From: Candidatus Woesearchaeota archaeon
GTDB lineage: Archaea > Nanobdellota > Nanobdellia > Woesearchaeales > JAGWAF01
Assembly (NCBI GenBank): GCA_016932755.1
Contig: JAFGCE010000010.1
Location: forward strand, 1 to 9,236
Length of the DNA: 9,236 nucleotides
Direction of reading: 5' to 3'
The position numbers were made by a program, and so were the translations under genes. Below the pieces are notes generated by a model. It searched no databases. It was given only the letters and a program-made list of their open reading frames with translations, and had not been told where the DNA came from. Positions 1 to 5,674 of this stretch are shown here, in pieces (the first letter of the stretch is position 1; every line of letters starts with the position of its first letter).

Positions 1-1651
1 CTGAATTGGAATCCTTCTCATTTGAATAATCCAGGTCATGCTCAGCACCATTATAAGTCAGGTAAAGATAGTTTGTTTTTGCAGGATATTCAGCACCCAG
101 AGTATCAATCTGCTTTACTACAGGAAGCACTCCCATCCCTTTTCTTATGCTCCTTATTTCAATTTCTTTTTTGCCTGTTATCTTCCCAATCTGGTGGTCA
201 GAAAAGCCAAGCTTTTTTGCCTCGCTCATTATTTCCTTGTTTATTTGGCTGGAGGATGCAATCTTTTTCTCCATGTCAACAATATTTTTTACCTTGTACA
301 AAAACCATGGGTCAATGCCTGATAATGAGTAAATTTGGCTTATGGGGGTTTCATTTTTCAGCGCCTCTGCTATTGCAAATATTCTCTTGTCTGTAGGGTT
401 TTTTATTGCTTTAACAACATCCCTGAATTTCATGTTGTTGCAGACAACACCATACACCCCAACTTGAAGCATCCTGAGGGCTTTTTGCAGAACCTCCTCA
501 AATGTCCTTCCGATTGACATCACTTCACCGACGCTTTTCATCTCGCTCCCTATTTTCTGTGAAACCGCCTTAAACTTGCTCAAATCCCATCTTGGTATTT
601 TCAAGACAACATAGTCCAAAGCAGGCTCAAAGCACGCTGTCGTTGACTTTGTTATGCTGTTTCTTATCTCAACCAGGCTGTAGCCAAGAGCAAGCTTTGC
701 GGCAACAAACGCAAGAGGGTATCCTGTTGCCTTTGAAGCAAGCGCTGATGACCTTGAAAGCCTTGCGTTGACTTCTATAACACGGTACTCTTCATCTCTT
801 GGGCTCAGCGCGAACTGTATATTGCACTCTCCAACAATCCCGAGATGTCTTATCACTTTAGTGGAGATTTCCCTGAGCATATGGTATTCCTTGTTTGTAA
901 GCGTCTGTGAAGGAGCTATGACAATGCTTTCTCCTGTATGAATCCCCATCGGGTCAAAATTTTCCATGTTGCACACTGTGATACAGTTGTCAAAACTGTC
1001 TCTTACAACTTCGTATTCCACTTCTTTCCATTTTTCAAGGTATTCTTCAACAAGAACCTGAGGAGCATAGCTAAATGCCTGCTGAAGGAGTTTCAGAAGC
1101 TCTTCTTTGTTCTTCGCAACTCCGCTGCCCTGGCCTCCTAAAGTAAACGCAGACCTTGTCATAACAGGAAATCCTATTTCTTCTGCAAGCCTCAGCGCTT
1201 CTTCTATTGATTTTGCAGCCCTGCTTCGCGGAGTTTTGACATTAATCTCTTTCAGCTTGCTGACAAAAAGCTCCCTATCTTCAGTGTCTTCTATGGCCTC
1301 GACAGGAGTTCCTAAAACCTTCACATTATTTTTTTTCAAAACCCCTTTTTTCTCAAGCTCAAGCCCGCAGTTTAGGGCTGTCTGGCCGCCGAAAGAAAGC
1401 AGGATTCCGTCCGGCTTTTCTTTTTCGATAACTTTTGCAACAAAATAAGGAGTAACAGGAAGGAAATATATTTTCTCAGCCATTCCCTCGCTTGTCTGCA
1501 CTGTCGCAATATTTGGGTTTATCAGAACAACAGTTATTCCCTCTTCTTTCAGCGCTTTGATTGCCTGGCTTCCGGAATAGTCAAATTCTCCTGCCTGCCC
1601 TATCTTCAGCGCTCCTGAACCGAGCAATAAAATTTTTTTAATCCCTTCCAT
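1..1651 (-). CDS. carB: carbamoyl-phosphate synthase large subunit, N-terminal half (partial)
   Basis: The large subunit of carbamoyl-phosphate synthase makes carbamoyl phosphate from bicarbonate, ATP and ammonia supplied by CarA. I translated 550 codons by hand from the ATG at 1651 with no stop; the rest lies beyond the left edge (family length about 1070 aa). Visible are the N-terminal carboxyphosphate-forming ATP-grasp half (about residues 1-400), with GSGALKIGQAGEFDYSG at 11-27, FGGQTALNCG at 87-96, a glycine-rich loop LGGQGSG at 171-177, GIHTGESI at 236-243 and EVNARLSRSSALASKATG at 293-310, then part of the oligomerisation domain (about 400-550). The start overlaps the end of carA by 14 bases, which suggests translational coupling. 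GGAG at 1668-1665 is a weak ribosome site, 13 nt away. Several motifs look closer to eukaryotic CAD than to E. coli CarB; this comparison is from memory. Confidence 0.97.
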   Translation of the reverse strand, partial: MEGIKKILLLGSGALKIGQAGEFDYSGSQAIKALKEEGITVVLINPNIATVQTSEGMAEKIYFLPVTPYFVAKVIEKEKPDGILLSFGGQTALNCGLELEKKGVLKKNNVKVLGTPVEAIEDTEDRELFVSKLKEINVKTPRSRAAKSIEEALRLAEEIGFPVMTRSAFTLGGQGSGVAKNKEELLKLLQQAFSYAPQVLVEEYLEKWKEVEYEVVRDSFDNCITVCNMENFDPMGIHTGESIVIAPSQTLTNKEYHMLREISTKVIRHLGIVGECNIQFALSPRDEEYRVIEVNARLSRSSALASKATGYPLAFVAAKLALGYSLVEIRNSITKSTTACFEPALDYVVLKIPRWDLSKFKAVSQKIGSEMKSVGEVMSIGRTFEEVLQKALRMLQVGVYGVVCNNMKFRDVVKAIKNPTDKRIFAIAEALKNETPISQIYSLSGIDPWFLYKVKNIVDMEKKIASSSQINKEIMSEAKKLGFSDHQIGKITGKKEIEIRSIRKGMGVLPVVKQIDTLGAEYPAKTNYLYLTYNGAEHDLDYSNEKDSNS

Positions 1652-2747
1652 CTTTCTTTACAATCTCCAAAAATTTGTCAAATAAAAATTCTGTATCAAC
1701 AGGACCGCAGGCAGCTTCTGGATGGAACTGTACAGACATCCATGGTTTTTTCATGTGCCGTATCCCCTCGTTGGTATGGTCATTGGCGTTTGTAAACCAC
1801 GGCAGCCATCCCTCCGGCAGGGTCTCTGCGTTGACAGCAAACCCGTGGTTTTGGGCGGTTATGTAGCATCTCCTTGTTCCTTCTTCAGCACATGGCTGGT
1901 TTTGGCTTCTGTGCCCGTATTTCAGCTTGTATGTGTCTGCCCCTGCAGCAAGAGCGAGAAGCTGGTTTCCCAGGCAGATGCCAAAGATAACGCAGTCTTT
2001 CTCCATTGCTGCTCTTATGTTCTCTATTGTGTGAGTGCACATCTTTGGGTCTCCTGGACCGTTCGAGATAAACAAGCCGTCGAATTTGTATTTTCCGTTG
2101 TGTATCGGATAGTCCCACGGAACCCGGATTACCTTTGCCCCCCTTTCAAGCAGACACCTTATTATGTTGTTTTTTATTCCGCAGTCAATAGCCATTATTG
2201 CTGGGCTTCCCCCTTCCCCATAAATAACCGGCTCCTTGATGCTGACTTCAGCAACAAGGTTTCTTTTGTTTGGGTCGTCAAAATCTATATCTTCATAGTA
2301 GACTATTTTGCCAAGCATTGTTCCTTTTTCCCTGAGCTTTTTTGTCAAGGCTCTTGTGTCAATTCCGTACAAAGCGGGCTTGTTATTTTCAATAAGCCAG
2401 TCTGCAAGGCTTTTCGCAGCATTCCAGTGATAGTATGTGTGCGAATAGTCAGAAACCACAAGCCCTTCAACCTGGATTTCGCCTGATTCAAAAAACTTTT
2501 TCATGCTGTTTTCAGCAACTTTTTCAGAAGGAACTCCGTAATTCCCGACAAGAGGGTATGTTAAAACAAGAATCTGCCCCTTGTAAGAAGGGTCTGTCAG
2601 CGATTCAGGATAGCCAACCATCCCTGTATTGAATACAACCTCACCTGCAGCCGATTTTTTTGCGCCGAAAGAGAATCCCTCAAAAACAGAGCCGTCTTCG
2701 AGAATAAGCCTGATTTTTGTTTCTTTTTCTGGGTTTTCTATAAGCAT
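1638..2747 (-). CDS. carA: carbamoyl-phosphate synthase small (glutaminase) subunit
   Basis: This subunit hydrolyses glutamine and channels ammonia to CarB. At 369 aa it is of normal family length. The N-terminal small-subunit domain (about 1-170) carries GYPESLTDPSYKGQ at 45-58 and YGIDTRALTKKLREKGTM at 127-144. The class I glutamine amidotransferase domain (about 183-365) has its nucleophile Cys258 in GICLGNQ, and His342 and Glu344 in QFHPE, so the triad is complete. The blocks HGFAV (301-305) and FTNANDHTNEGI (318-329), as I recall them, match the CAD glutaminase domain rather than E. coli CarA. A TATA box about 30 nt upstream implies a leader of only a few bases, and no Shine-Dalgarno site precedes the start. 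It overlaps carB by 14 bases. pyrI-pyrB lie upstream on the same strand, behind a 120-bp gap holding this promoter. Confidence 0.97.
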   Translation of the reverse strand: MLIENPEKETKIRLILEDGSVFEGFSFGAKKSAAGEVVFNTGMVGYPESLTDPSYKGQILVLTYPLVGNYGVPSEKVAENSMKKFFESGEIQVEGLVVSDYSHTYYHWNAAKSLADWLIENNKPALYGIDTRALTKKLREKGTMLGKIVYYEDIDFDDPNKRNLVAEVSIKEPVIYGEGGSPAIMAIDCGIKNNIIRCLLERGAKVIRVPWDYPIHNGKYKFDGLFISNGPGDPKMCTHTIENIRAAMEKDCVIFGICLGNQLLALAAGADTYKLKYGHRSQNQPCAEEGTRRCYITAQNHGFAVNAETLPEGWLPWFTNANDHTNEGIRHMKKPWMSVQFHPEAACGPVDTEFLFDKFLEIVKKDGRD

Positions 2748-2867
2748 CTCAAAAAAAATAAGAGGTTAGCAATCACTTATAAAGATTATTGTAATTTAGT
2801 AAACATTTCGACGATAAACCAAAAGGGTTGCCCCTATCTTGCGCGAGAATTTCCACCAGACATGCTT
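2748..2867 (-). promoter_or_regulatory. pyrI-carA intergenic region with carA BRE/TATA promoter
   Basis: The minus strand carries CTTTATAAG (plus 2776-2784) preceded by the BRE-like ATAATC. The TATA centre is about 33 nt from the carA ATG, so transcription should begin about 5 nt before the start codon. The 12-bp core ATAATCTTTATA (plus 2778-2789) recurs exactly in the pyrB promoter. The part of the gap nearest pyrI (about 2800-2867) shows no convincing hairpin-plus-T-tract terminator and no small gene. Confidence 0.75.
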
Positions 2868-3320
2868 TCAAAGCAGGCTGATGTCCTCTTTTTTCATGTG
2901 CCTCTCGCAATGATGGCACTGGATTTTTAGAGGAGATTTAGTTATGATGTGAAATTTTGTTTCTACAGACTCTATGTTTGTAATGCATTTAGGATTTTTG
3001 CATTTGACACTTCCCTCAATCACTTTGGGGAGCATCACTTCAAACTTTTTTTCTACATTAAAATTTTTTATTATGCTTATCGAAGCATGAGGGCTTATTA
3101 AAGTAATCTTGTTTATTTCATCCTGTGTAAGCTCTTTGTTTTCTATTTTGATTATGTCCTTGTAACCGAATTTTTTGCTTTCAAGGTGCATTCCTATTGT
3201 CACAATTCCTGTGTCATGCAGCCCCAAAACCTTCATAACCTCAAGTGCTGTTCCTGGGTTAAGGTGGTCTATGGATGTTCCGTTCTTAATCGGGTCTATC
3301 CTTATTTTCTTGTCAATCAT
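2868..3320 (-). CDS. pyrI: aspartate carbamoyltransferase regulatory chain
   Basis: PyrI is the allosteric, nucleotide-binding chain that assembles with PyrB. At 150 aa it has about the length of E. coli PyrI (153 aa). The N-terminal effector-binding domain (about 1-97) contains the conserved GTSIDHL at 14-20 and KDIIKIEN at 54-61. The C-terminal zinc domain has four cysteines, Cys107 and Cys112 (C-x4-C) and Cys135 and Cys138 (C-x2-C), in the family's zinc pattern, so contact with the catalytic chain should be intact. The ATG follows the pyrB stop with no gap (TAAATG). A good archaeal Shine-Dalgarno GGTGA (3330-3326) lies 5 nt upstream, inside the pyrB tail, so the gene is translated from the pyrB message. 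A separate PyrI is typical of archaea and enterobacteria. Confidence 0.96.
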   Translation of the reverse strand: MIDKKIRIDPIKNGTSIDHLNPGTALEVMKVLGLHDTGIVTIGMHLESKKFGYKDIIKIENKELTQDEINKITLISPHASISIIKNFNVEKKFEVMLPKVIEGSVKCKNPKCITNIESVETKFHIITKSPLKIQCHHCERHMKKEDISLL

Positions 3321-4238
3321 TTATTTCACCTTTCCAAGCACTAATGCAAGCAAAGCTTTTCTTACCATTACCCCGTTGTGCGCCTGTTTGAAATAAACTG
3401 CCTGCCTGCACTTATCAAGATTTGGGCTTATTTCGTTTACTCTTGGCAACGGGTGCATTATTATGATATCTTTTTTCGTTTTTCTTAGCAGGCTTGGCCC
3501 AATCACATAAGAATGTTTTACCCTTTCATACTCAATTGGGTCTGCGAACCTTTCTTTTTGTATTCTTGTTGCATAAAGAACATCAAGATATCTGCTTACC
3601 TTGTTCAGGTCATCTGTTTCTGTGTATTTTGTGCCCCTCTCTCCAAGCTCTTCAAGCAGGTCTGAGGGCATCTTCAAAGAATCCGGGGAAATAAAAAACA
3701 GGTTGCAGTTGAATTTTGAAAGAGCATCTGCAAGAGAATGCACTGTTCTTCCGTATTTTAGGTCTCCGATAAACCCTACATTAAGCCCGGTTATCTTTCC
3801 TTTTTCTTTTTTTATGGTATAAAGGTCAAGAAGGGTCTGTGTTGGGTGCTGGTTTGCGCCATCACCCCCGTTAATAACAGGTATGCCTGCAGATTCTGCA
3901 GCCACTCTTGCTGCACCTTCCACAGGATGCCTAAGGACAATAACATCACAATAGCCCTCAATTACTTTTATTGTGTCATGAAGAGATTCACCTTTTGCTG
4001 CTGAGCTCACTGCTGCGTCTGCAAAGCCAATCACCTTCCCTCCTAATCTGTTCATTGCGCTTTCAAAGCTCAGCCTTGTTCGTGTTGAAGGCTCAAAGAA
4101 GAGTGTTGAGAGTATTTTCCCCTTAAGAACAGGCTTGTTTTGCTTTTCAAATTTCTGGGCAACTTTTAATATGTAGATTAATTCTTCACGCGAAAAATCC
4201 CTTATAGAAATTATGTCTCTTCCTTTGAATGGTTTCAT
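3321..4238 (-). CDS. pyrB: aspartate carbamoyltransferase catalytic chain
   Basis: PyrB condenses carbamoyl phosphate (from CarAB, encoded next door) with aspartate to give N-carbamoyl-aspartate, the committed step of pyrimidine synthesis. It is 305 aa, normal for the family. The carbamoyl-phosphate motif FFEPSTRTR is at 47-55, with the Ser-Thr-Arg-Thr-Arg signature at 51-55. The loop that reaches into the neighbouring active site holds SSAAKGES (78-85, Lys82). HPTQTLLD lies at 131-138, the aspartate-side ATRIQ at 223-227 (Arg225, Gln227) and HPLPR at 262-266. All recognised catalytic residues are present, so the enzyme should be active. The start codon is 31 nt downstream of a TATA element and has no Shine-Dalgarno site, as expected for a near-leaderless first gene. 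pyrI follows with zero spacing. Confidence 0.97.
   Translation of the reverse strand: MKPFKGRDIISIRDFSREELIYILKVAQKFEKQNKPVLKGKILSTLFFEPSTRTRLSFESAMNRLGGKVIGFADAAVSSAAKGESLHDTIKVIEGYCDVIVLRHPVEGAARVAAESAGIPVINGGDGANQHPTQTLLDLYTIKKEKGKITGLNVGFIGDLKYGRTVHSLADALSKFNCNLFFISPDSLKMPSDLLEELGERGTKYTETDDLNKVSRYLDVLYATRIQKERFADPIEYERVKHSYVIGPSLLRKTKKDIIIMHPLPRVNEISPNLDKCRQAVYFKQAHNGVMVRKALLALVLGKVK
3326..3330 (-). promoter_or_regulatory. Shine-Dalgarno site of pyrI
   Basis: GGTGA on the minus strand matches the archaeal anti-Shine-Dalgarno complement and sits 5 nt before the pyrI ATG, within the last codons of pyrB. It confirms the chosen start, directly after the pyrB stop. Confidence 0.7.
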
Positions 4239-4264
4239 ACTAAAAAAAGAAGTAAGCAGCGCGT

Positions 4265-4280
4265 CTTATATAAAGATTAT
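4265..4280 (-). promoter_or_regulatory. pyrB BRE/TATA promoter
   Basis: On the minus strand, ATAATC (BRE-like) is followed by TTTATATAAG. The TATA centre is about 32 nt from the pyrB ATG, predicting initiation roughly 5 nt before the start codon. Its 12-bp core ATAATCTTTATA equals that of the carA promoter and lies at the same distance from the ATG. Confidence 0.7.
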
Positions 4281-4321
4281 GGTAGTTTGATTGTTATAAC
4301 AGAGAAGGGTTTTTGTCACTA

Positions 4322-4339
4322 TTATGGAATACTCCATAA
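4322..4339. repeat. 18-bp interrupted palindrome, candidate operator
   Basis: TTATGGAATACTCCATAA has perfect 7-bp arms around a 4-bp spacer. It ends 1 bp before the TATA box of the plus-strand promoter, covering its BRE position, and lies about 85 bp upstream of the pyrB ATG. That is where a dimeric regulator could block or recruit TFB. No matching regulator gene is visible in the window. Confidence 0.4.
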
Positions 4340-4340
4340 A

Positions 4341-4349
4341 CTTTATAAG
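4341..4349 (+). promoter_or_regulatory. TATA promoter of the coiled-coil operon
   Basis: CTTTATAAG preceded by ATAAA (BRE-like). The predicted start near 4371 leaves a leader of about 20 nt. That leader contains a strong Shine-Dalgarno run GGGGGGAT (4383-4390), 5 nt before the ATG at 4394. The message is therefore leadered, unlike that of the divergent pyrB. Confidence 0.7.
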
Positions 4350-4393
4350 TGTTTTTCTGCTGATTTTTCGCATAGATTTAAAGGGGGGATAAA

Positions 4394-4852
4394 ATGGGCT
4401 GGCTTTTCAAGAAAAAAGAACAAAAAATGGAAATTCCGCCTCCGCCTCCACCAGAAGGAGGGGACAAGGAGTTAAAGGAGCTGAAACCTGCAAAGCTTTC
4501 TGACATGCCTGGCCATCCCAAAAGCGAGCTTGCAGAGGTAATTCCCTCAGAAAACGAGGAAATGTATTCTATGCCTGAATTCCCCGAGATTCCAAAAGAA
4601 GAGAAATTTGCAAGGCCGGTTACACGCGCTGAGACAGAAGGCCCCAGATTTGTGGATGTCGCCAGCTTCCAGACAGTAATGCAGAAAGCAGATGAGATAC
4701 GGGGCAGCCTGAAGAAAGCTGAGAATGTCATAATGAAACTTGGCGAGCTCAAAAGCGAAGAAGAAAAAGAATTTGAAAAATGGAGAAGCCAGCTTGAAGA
4801 TACTGAAAAAAAGCTAAGTTATATTGACAAGGTAATCTTTAAGGGAGAGTGA
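4394..4852 (+). CDS. hypothetical proline-rich / coiled-coil protein, first of a paralogous trio
   Basis: I do not recognise a named family. The 152-aa protein starts with a short hydrophobic-basic tip (Trp3, Leu4, Phe5, then a lysine cluster at 6-8) and a run of six prolines (15-20). An acidic, proline-rich, probably disordered stretch follows to about residue 84. A compact C-terminal segment begins with FVDV (86-89) and continues as two charged amphipathic helices (about 92-117 and 120-148), likely a coiled-coil hairpin, with Trp130 conserved in the next gene. There is no signal peptide and no true transmembrane segment; the N-terminal tip could touch a membrane, but that is a guess. The start is supported by a strong Shine-Dalgarno site and TATA box. 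The stop overlaps the next GTG by four bases. Helical, acidic and lysine-rich composition argues against an enzyme. Confidence 0.8.
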   Translation: MGWLFKKKEQKMEIPPPPPPEGGDKELKELKPAKLSDMPGHPKSELAEVIPSENEEMYSMPEFPEIPKEEKFARPVTRAETEGPRFVDVASFQTVMQKADEIRGSLKKAENVIMKLGELKSEEEKEFEKWRSQLEDTEKKLSYIDKVIFKGE

Positions 4853-5088
4853 GAAAAGTGAACAAAAAAGAAATGACTGTTTATGTAAAACTGGATGAAT
4901 ACAAAGATGTAATAGAGATAATCACTCTAATAAAATCAAGGGTAAAGCAGGCAAGGTATGTTCTTGGCAGGATTTCTGAGCTTAAAAAGCAGGAAGATGC
5001 TGAAATTGAAACATGGGTTGCTGAACTTGACAGTGTTGAGGACAGGGTTGACGCAATAGACAGAACACTGACAGAGCCAGAGATATAA
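4849..5088 (+). CDS. small coiled-coil protein, second of the trio
   Basis: This 79-aa protein consists almost only of the domain that forms the C-terminus of the preceding product. The two align without gaps over about 64 residues at roughly 27% identity by my manual count, including the strand-like VYVKL (11-15), the KxxxA pattern, SEL, a shared tryptophan (Trp56) and a final ID. It is probably all-helical, soluble and highly charged. The start is uncertain. GTG at 4849 overlaps the upstream stop (GTGA), but GGGAG (4843-4847) is then only 1 nt away. The in-frame GTG at 4858 or ATG at 4873 are alternatives, and 4858 has better spacing. Function is unknown; overlap with the upstream gene implies coupled synthesis of the two proteins. 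Confidence 0.75.
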   Translation: MRKVNKKEMTVYVKLDEYKDVIEIITLIKSRVKQARYVLGRISELKKQEDAEIETWVAELDSVEDRVDAIDRTLTEPEI

Positions 5089-5089
5089 A

Positions 5090-5440
5090 ATGAAAGACGA
5101 AGAGCCACTATTTGTCGGAGTGCCTGACCCTTTTGACTTAAGGAAAGGCATACTTACTTCTTCAAAAGATATTCTGAATTCTTTAAGAAGGTATGAAAAT
5201 TTCATAGCAATAAAAAAAGAAAAGATGAAGCACACGGTGGAGATTGTGAAAATAATGAAAGAGATAAGCAGCCTTACAAAAAAGCTAAAGCTGGAAATGC
5301 CGAAGACAAGCGCCATGCTCAAGGCAAAGCCTAGAATTGAGTTTCCTGAAAAGATTATAGAAGAGAAAACAAAGCTTGCTGAGCTTGAAAGCGAGCTTGC
5401 CAATGTTGAGGAAAAACTCAACAGGATGGAAAGGAGATAA
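5090..5440 (+). CDS. small coiled-coil protein, third of the trio
   Basis: This 116-aa protein has no recognised family. It has the same plan as its neighbours: an FVGV strand (8-11) followed by a helix whose SLRRYENFI (31-39) resembles SLKKAENVI in the first protein (105-113). A second helix (about 47-68) is followed by a proline-containing link (MPKTS, then KPRIEFPE at 80-87) and a C-terminal leucine/glutamate-rich coiled coil (88-114). It is highly charged and lacks signal or membrane segments. The ATG is 1 nt after the previous stop, so the three genes form one transcription unit. The T-run at 5453-5458 just after the stop could end transcription. A scaffold or filament-like role is conceivable, but nothing in the sequence proves it. 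Confidence 0.75.
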   Translation: MKDEEPLFVGVPDPFDLRKGILTSSKDILNSLRRYENFIAIKKEKMKHTVEIVKIMKEISSLTKKLKLEMPKTSAMLKAKPRIEFPEKIIEEKTKLAELESELANVEEKLNRMERR

Positions 5441-5449
5441 TTCTTTAGT

Positions 5450-5463
5450 AAGTTTTTTAAAAC
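5450..5463 (+). promoter_or_regulatory. tRNA-Leu promoter / T-run after coiled-coil operon
   Basis: A run of six T followed by four A contains TTTAAA, a usual TATA form for archaeal tRNA genes. Its centre is about 32 nt before the mature tRNA 5' end, implying a short 5' leader for RNase P removal. The same T-run lies 13 nt after the last coiled-coil gene and may act as its terminator. Confidence 0.5.
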
Positions 5464-5489
5464 AGCAGAGATATCCCTCTTTGTTCTGT

Positions 5490-5625
5490 GCGGAGGTGCC
5501 GGAGCGGCCAAACGGGACAGACTCAAGGCATTTGGGTGCTGAGTGCTCGAATGAGTGCTATGAAGAACCAGTGTAAGTCATCTGTTGGCTTAGTGCCTAC
5601 CGGGGTTCAAATCCTCGCCTCCGCA
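5490..5625 (+). tRNA. tRNA-Leu(CAA), intron-containing
   Basis: This is a class II tRNA. The acceptor stem GCGGAGG (5490-5496) pairs with CCTCCGC (5618-5624), with discriminator A at 5625; CCA is not encoded. The D stem is CCG/CGG (5499-5501/5513-5515) with G18G19 at 5506-5507. The anticodon stem ACAGA (5517-5521) pairs with TCTGT (5581-5585). The split loop reads CTCAAG then A, so the anticodon is CAA (5524-5526), reading UUG. The long variable arm has the stem GGC/GCC (5587-5589/5595-5597). The T stem CGGGG/CCTCG (5601-5605/5613-5617) encloses the loop TTCAAAT. Removing 5528-5579 leaves an 84-nt tRNA. The long variable arm, discriminator A and CAA anticodon together identify leucine rather than serine. 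Confidence 0.96.
5528..5579 (+). other. 52-nt tRNA intron at position 37/38 with bulge-helix-bulge motif
   Basis: The splice junctions form a near-canonical archaeal bulge-helix-bulge. The outer helix is the anticodon stem. The 3' bulge is 5578-5580 (TC^A) and the 5' bulge is 5526-5528 (AG^G), each cut after its second base. Between them, CTCA (5522-5525) pairs with TAAG (5574-5577), with one C-A mismatch. The inner helix pairs 5529-5532 with 5570-5573 and 5534-5535 with 5568-5569, leaving U5533 bulged. The intron tip is a 7-bp hairpin (5542-5548/5553-5559, two G-U pairs) with a GAAT loop. The splicing endonuclease (EndA) should recognise it. Confidence 0.88.
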
Positions 5626-5643
5626 TCTAATCCTTTAGCAAAC

Positions 5644-5652
5644 TTTTTATAG
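5644..5652 (+). promoter_or_regulatory. rnj TATA box (leaderless)
   Basis: TTTTTATAG, centred about 27 nt before the rnj ATG, places the transcription start at or next to the A of the start codon. No Shine-Dalgarno site precedes the ATG, so the message is probably leaderless. The T-run may also end tRNA-Leu transcription. Confidence 0.6.
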
Positions 5653-5674
5653 TCCATCACTAAAAAAAGAACCT

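Noticed and set aside
22..517. Several plus-strand frames at the left end
   Set aside because: The minus strand here is continuous carB with clear family motifs; these frames are its shadows.
1722..2486. 254-codon plus-strand reading frame opposite carA
   Set aside because: It is the antisense of a fully conserved carA; its translation is Cys/Val/Phe-rich with no recognisable motif and it has no promoter or Shine-Dalgarno site.
2800..2867. Possible terminator or attenuator between pyrI and carA
   Set aside because: Only weak short complementarities (for example around GGGTTGCCCC) were found, without a stable stem or T-run.
4293..4300. GTTATAAC 8-bp palindrome in the pyrB upstream region
   Set aside because: It is short and AT-rich, expected by chance, and not positioned relative to either promoter in a distinctive way.
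4936..5526. 196-codon minus-strand frame opposite the second and third coiled-coil genes
   Set aside because: It runs into the tRNA-Leu gene; its Ser/Leu/Phe-rich composition is the complement of Lys/Glu-rich helices. The plus-strand genes have tight operon spacing.
5534..5559. GGGTGCT / GAGTGCT repeats as a tandem repeat
   Set aside because: The two GAGTGCT copies are explained as the two strands of the intron tip hairpin through G-U pairing; there is no true repeat array.
5527..5580. Reading the tRNA insert as an unusually long variable arm or a broken tRNA
   Set aside because: The insert lies in the anticodon loop after position 37, a normal variable arm is present downstream, and both junctions fit a bulge-helix-bulge.
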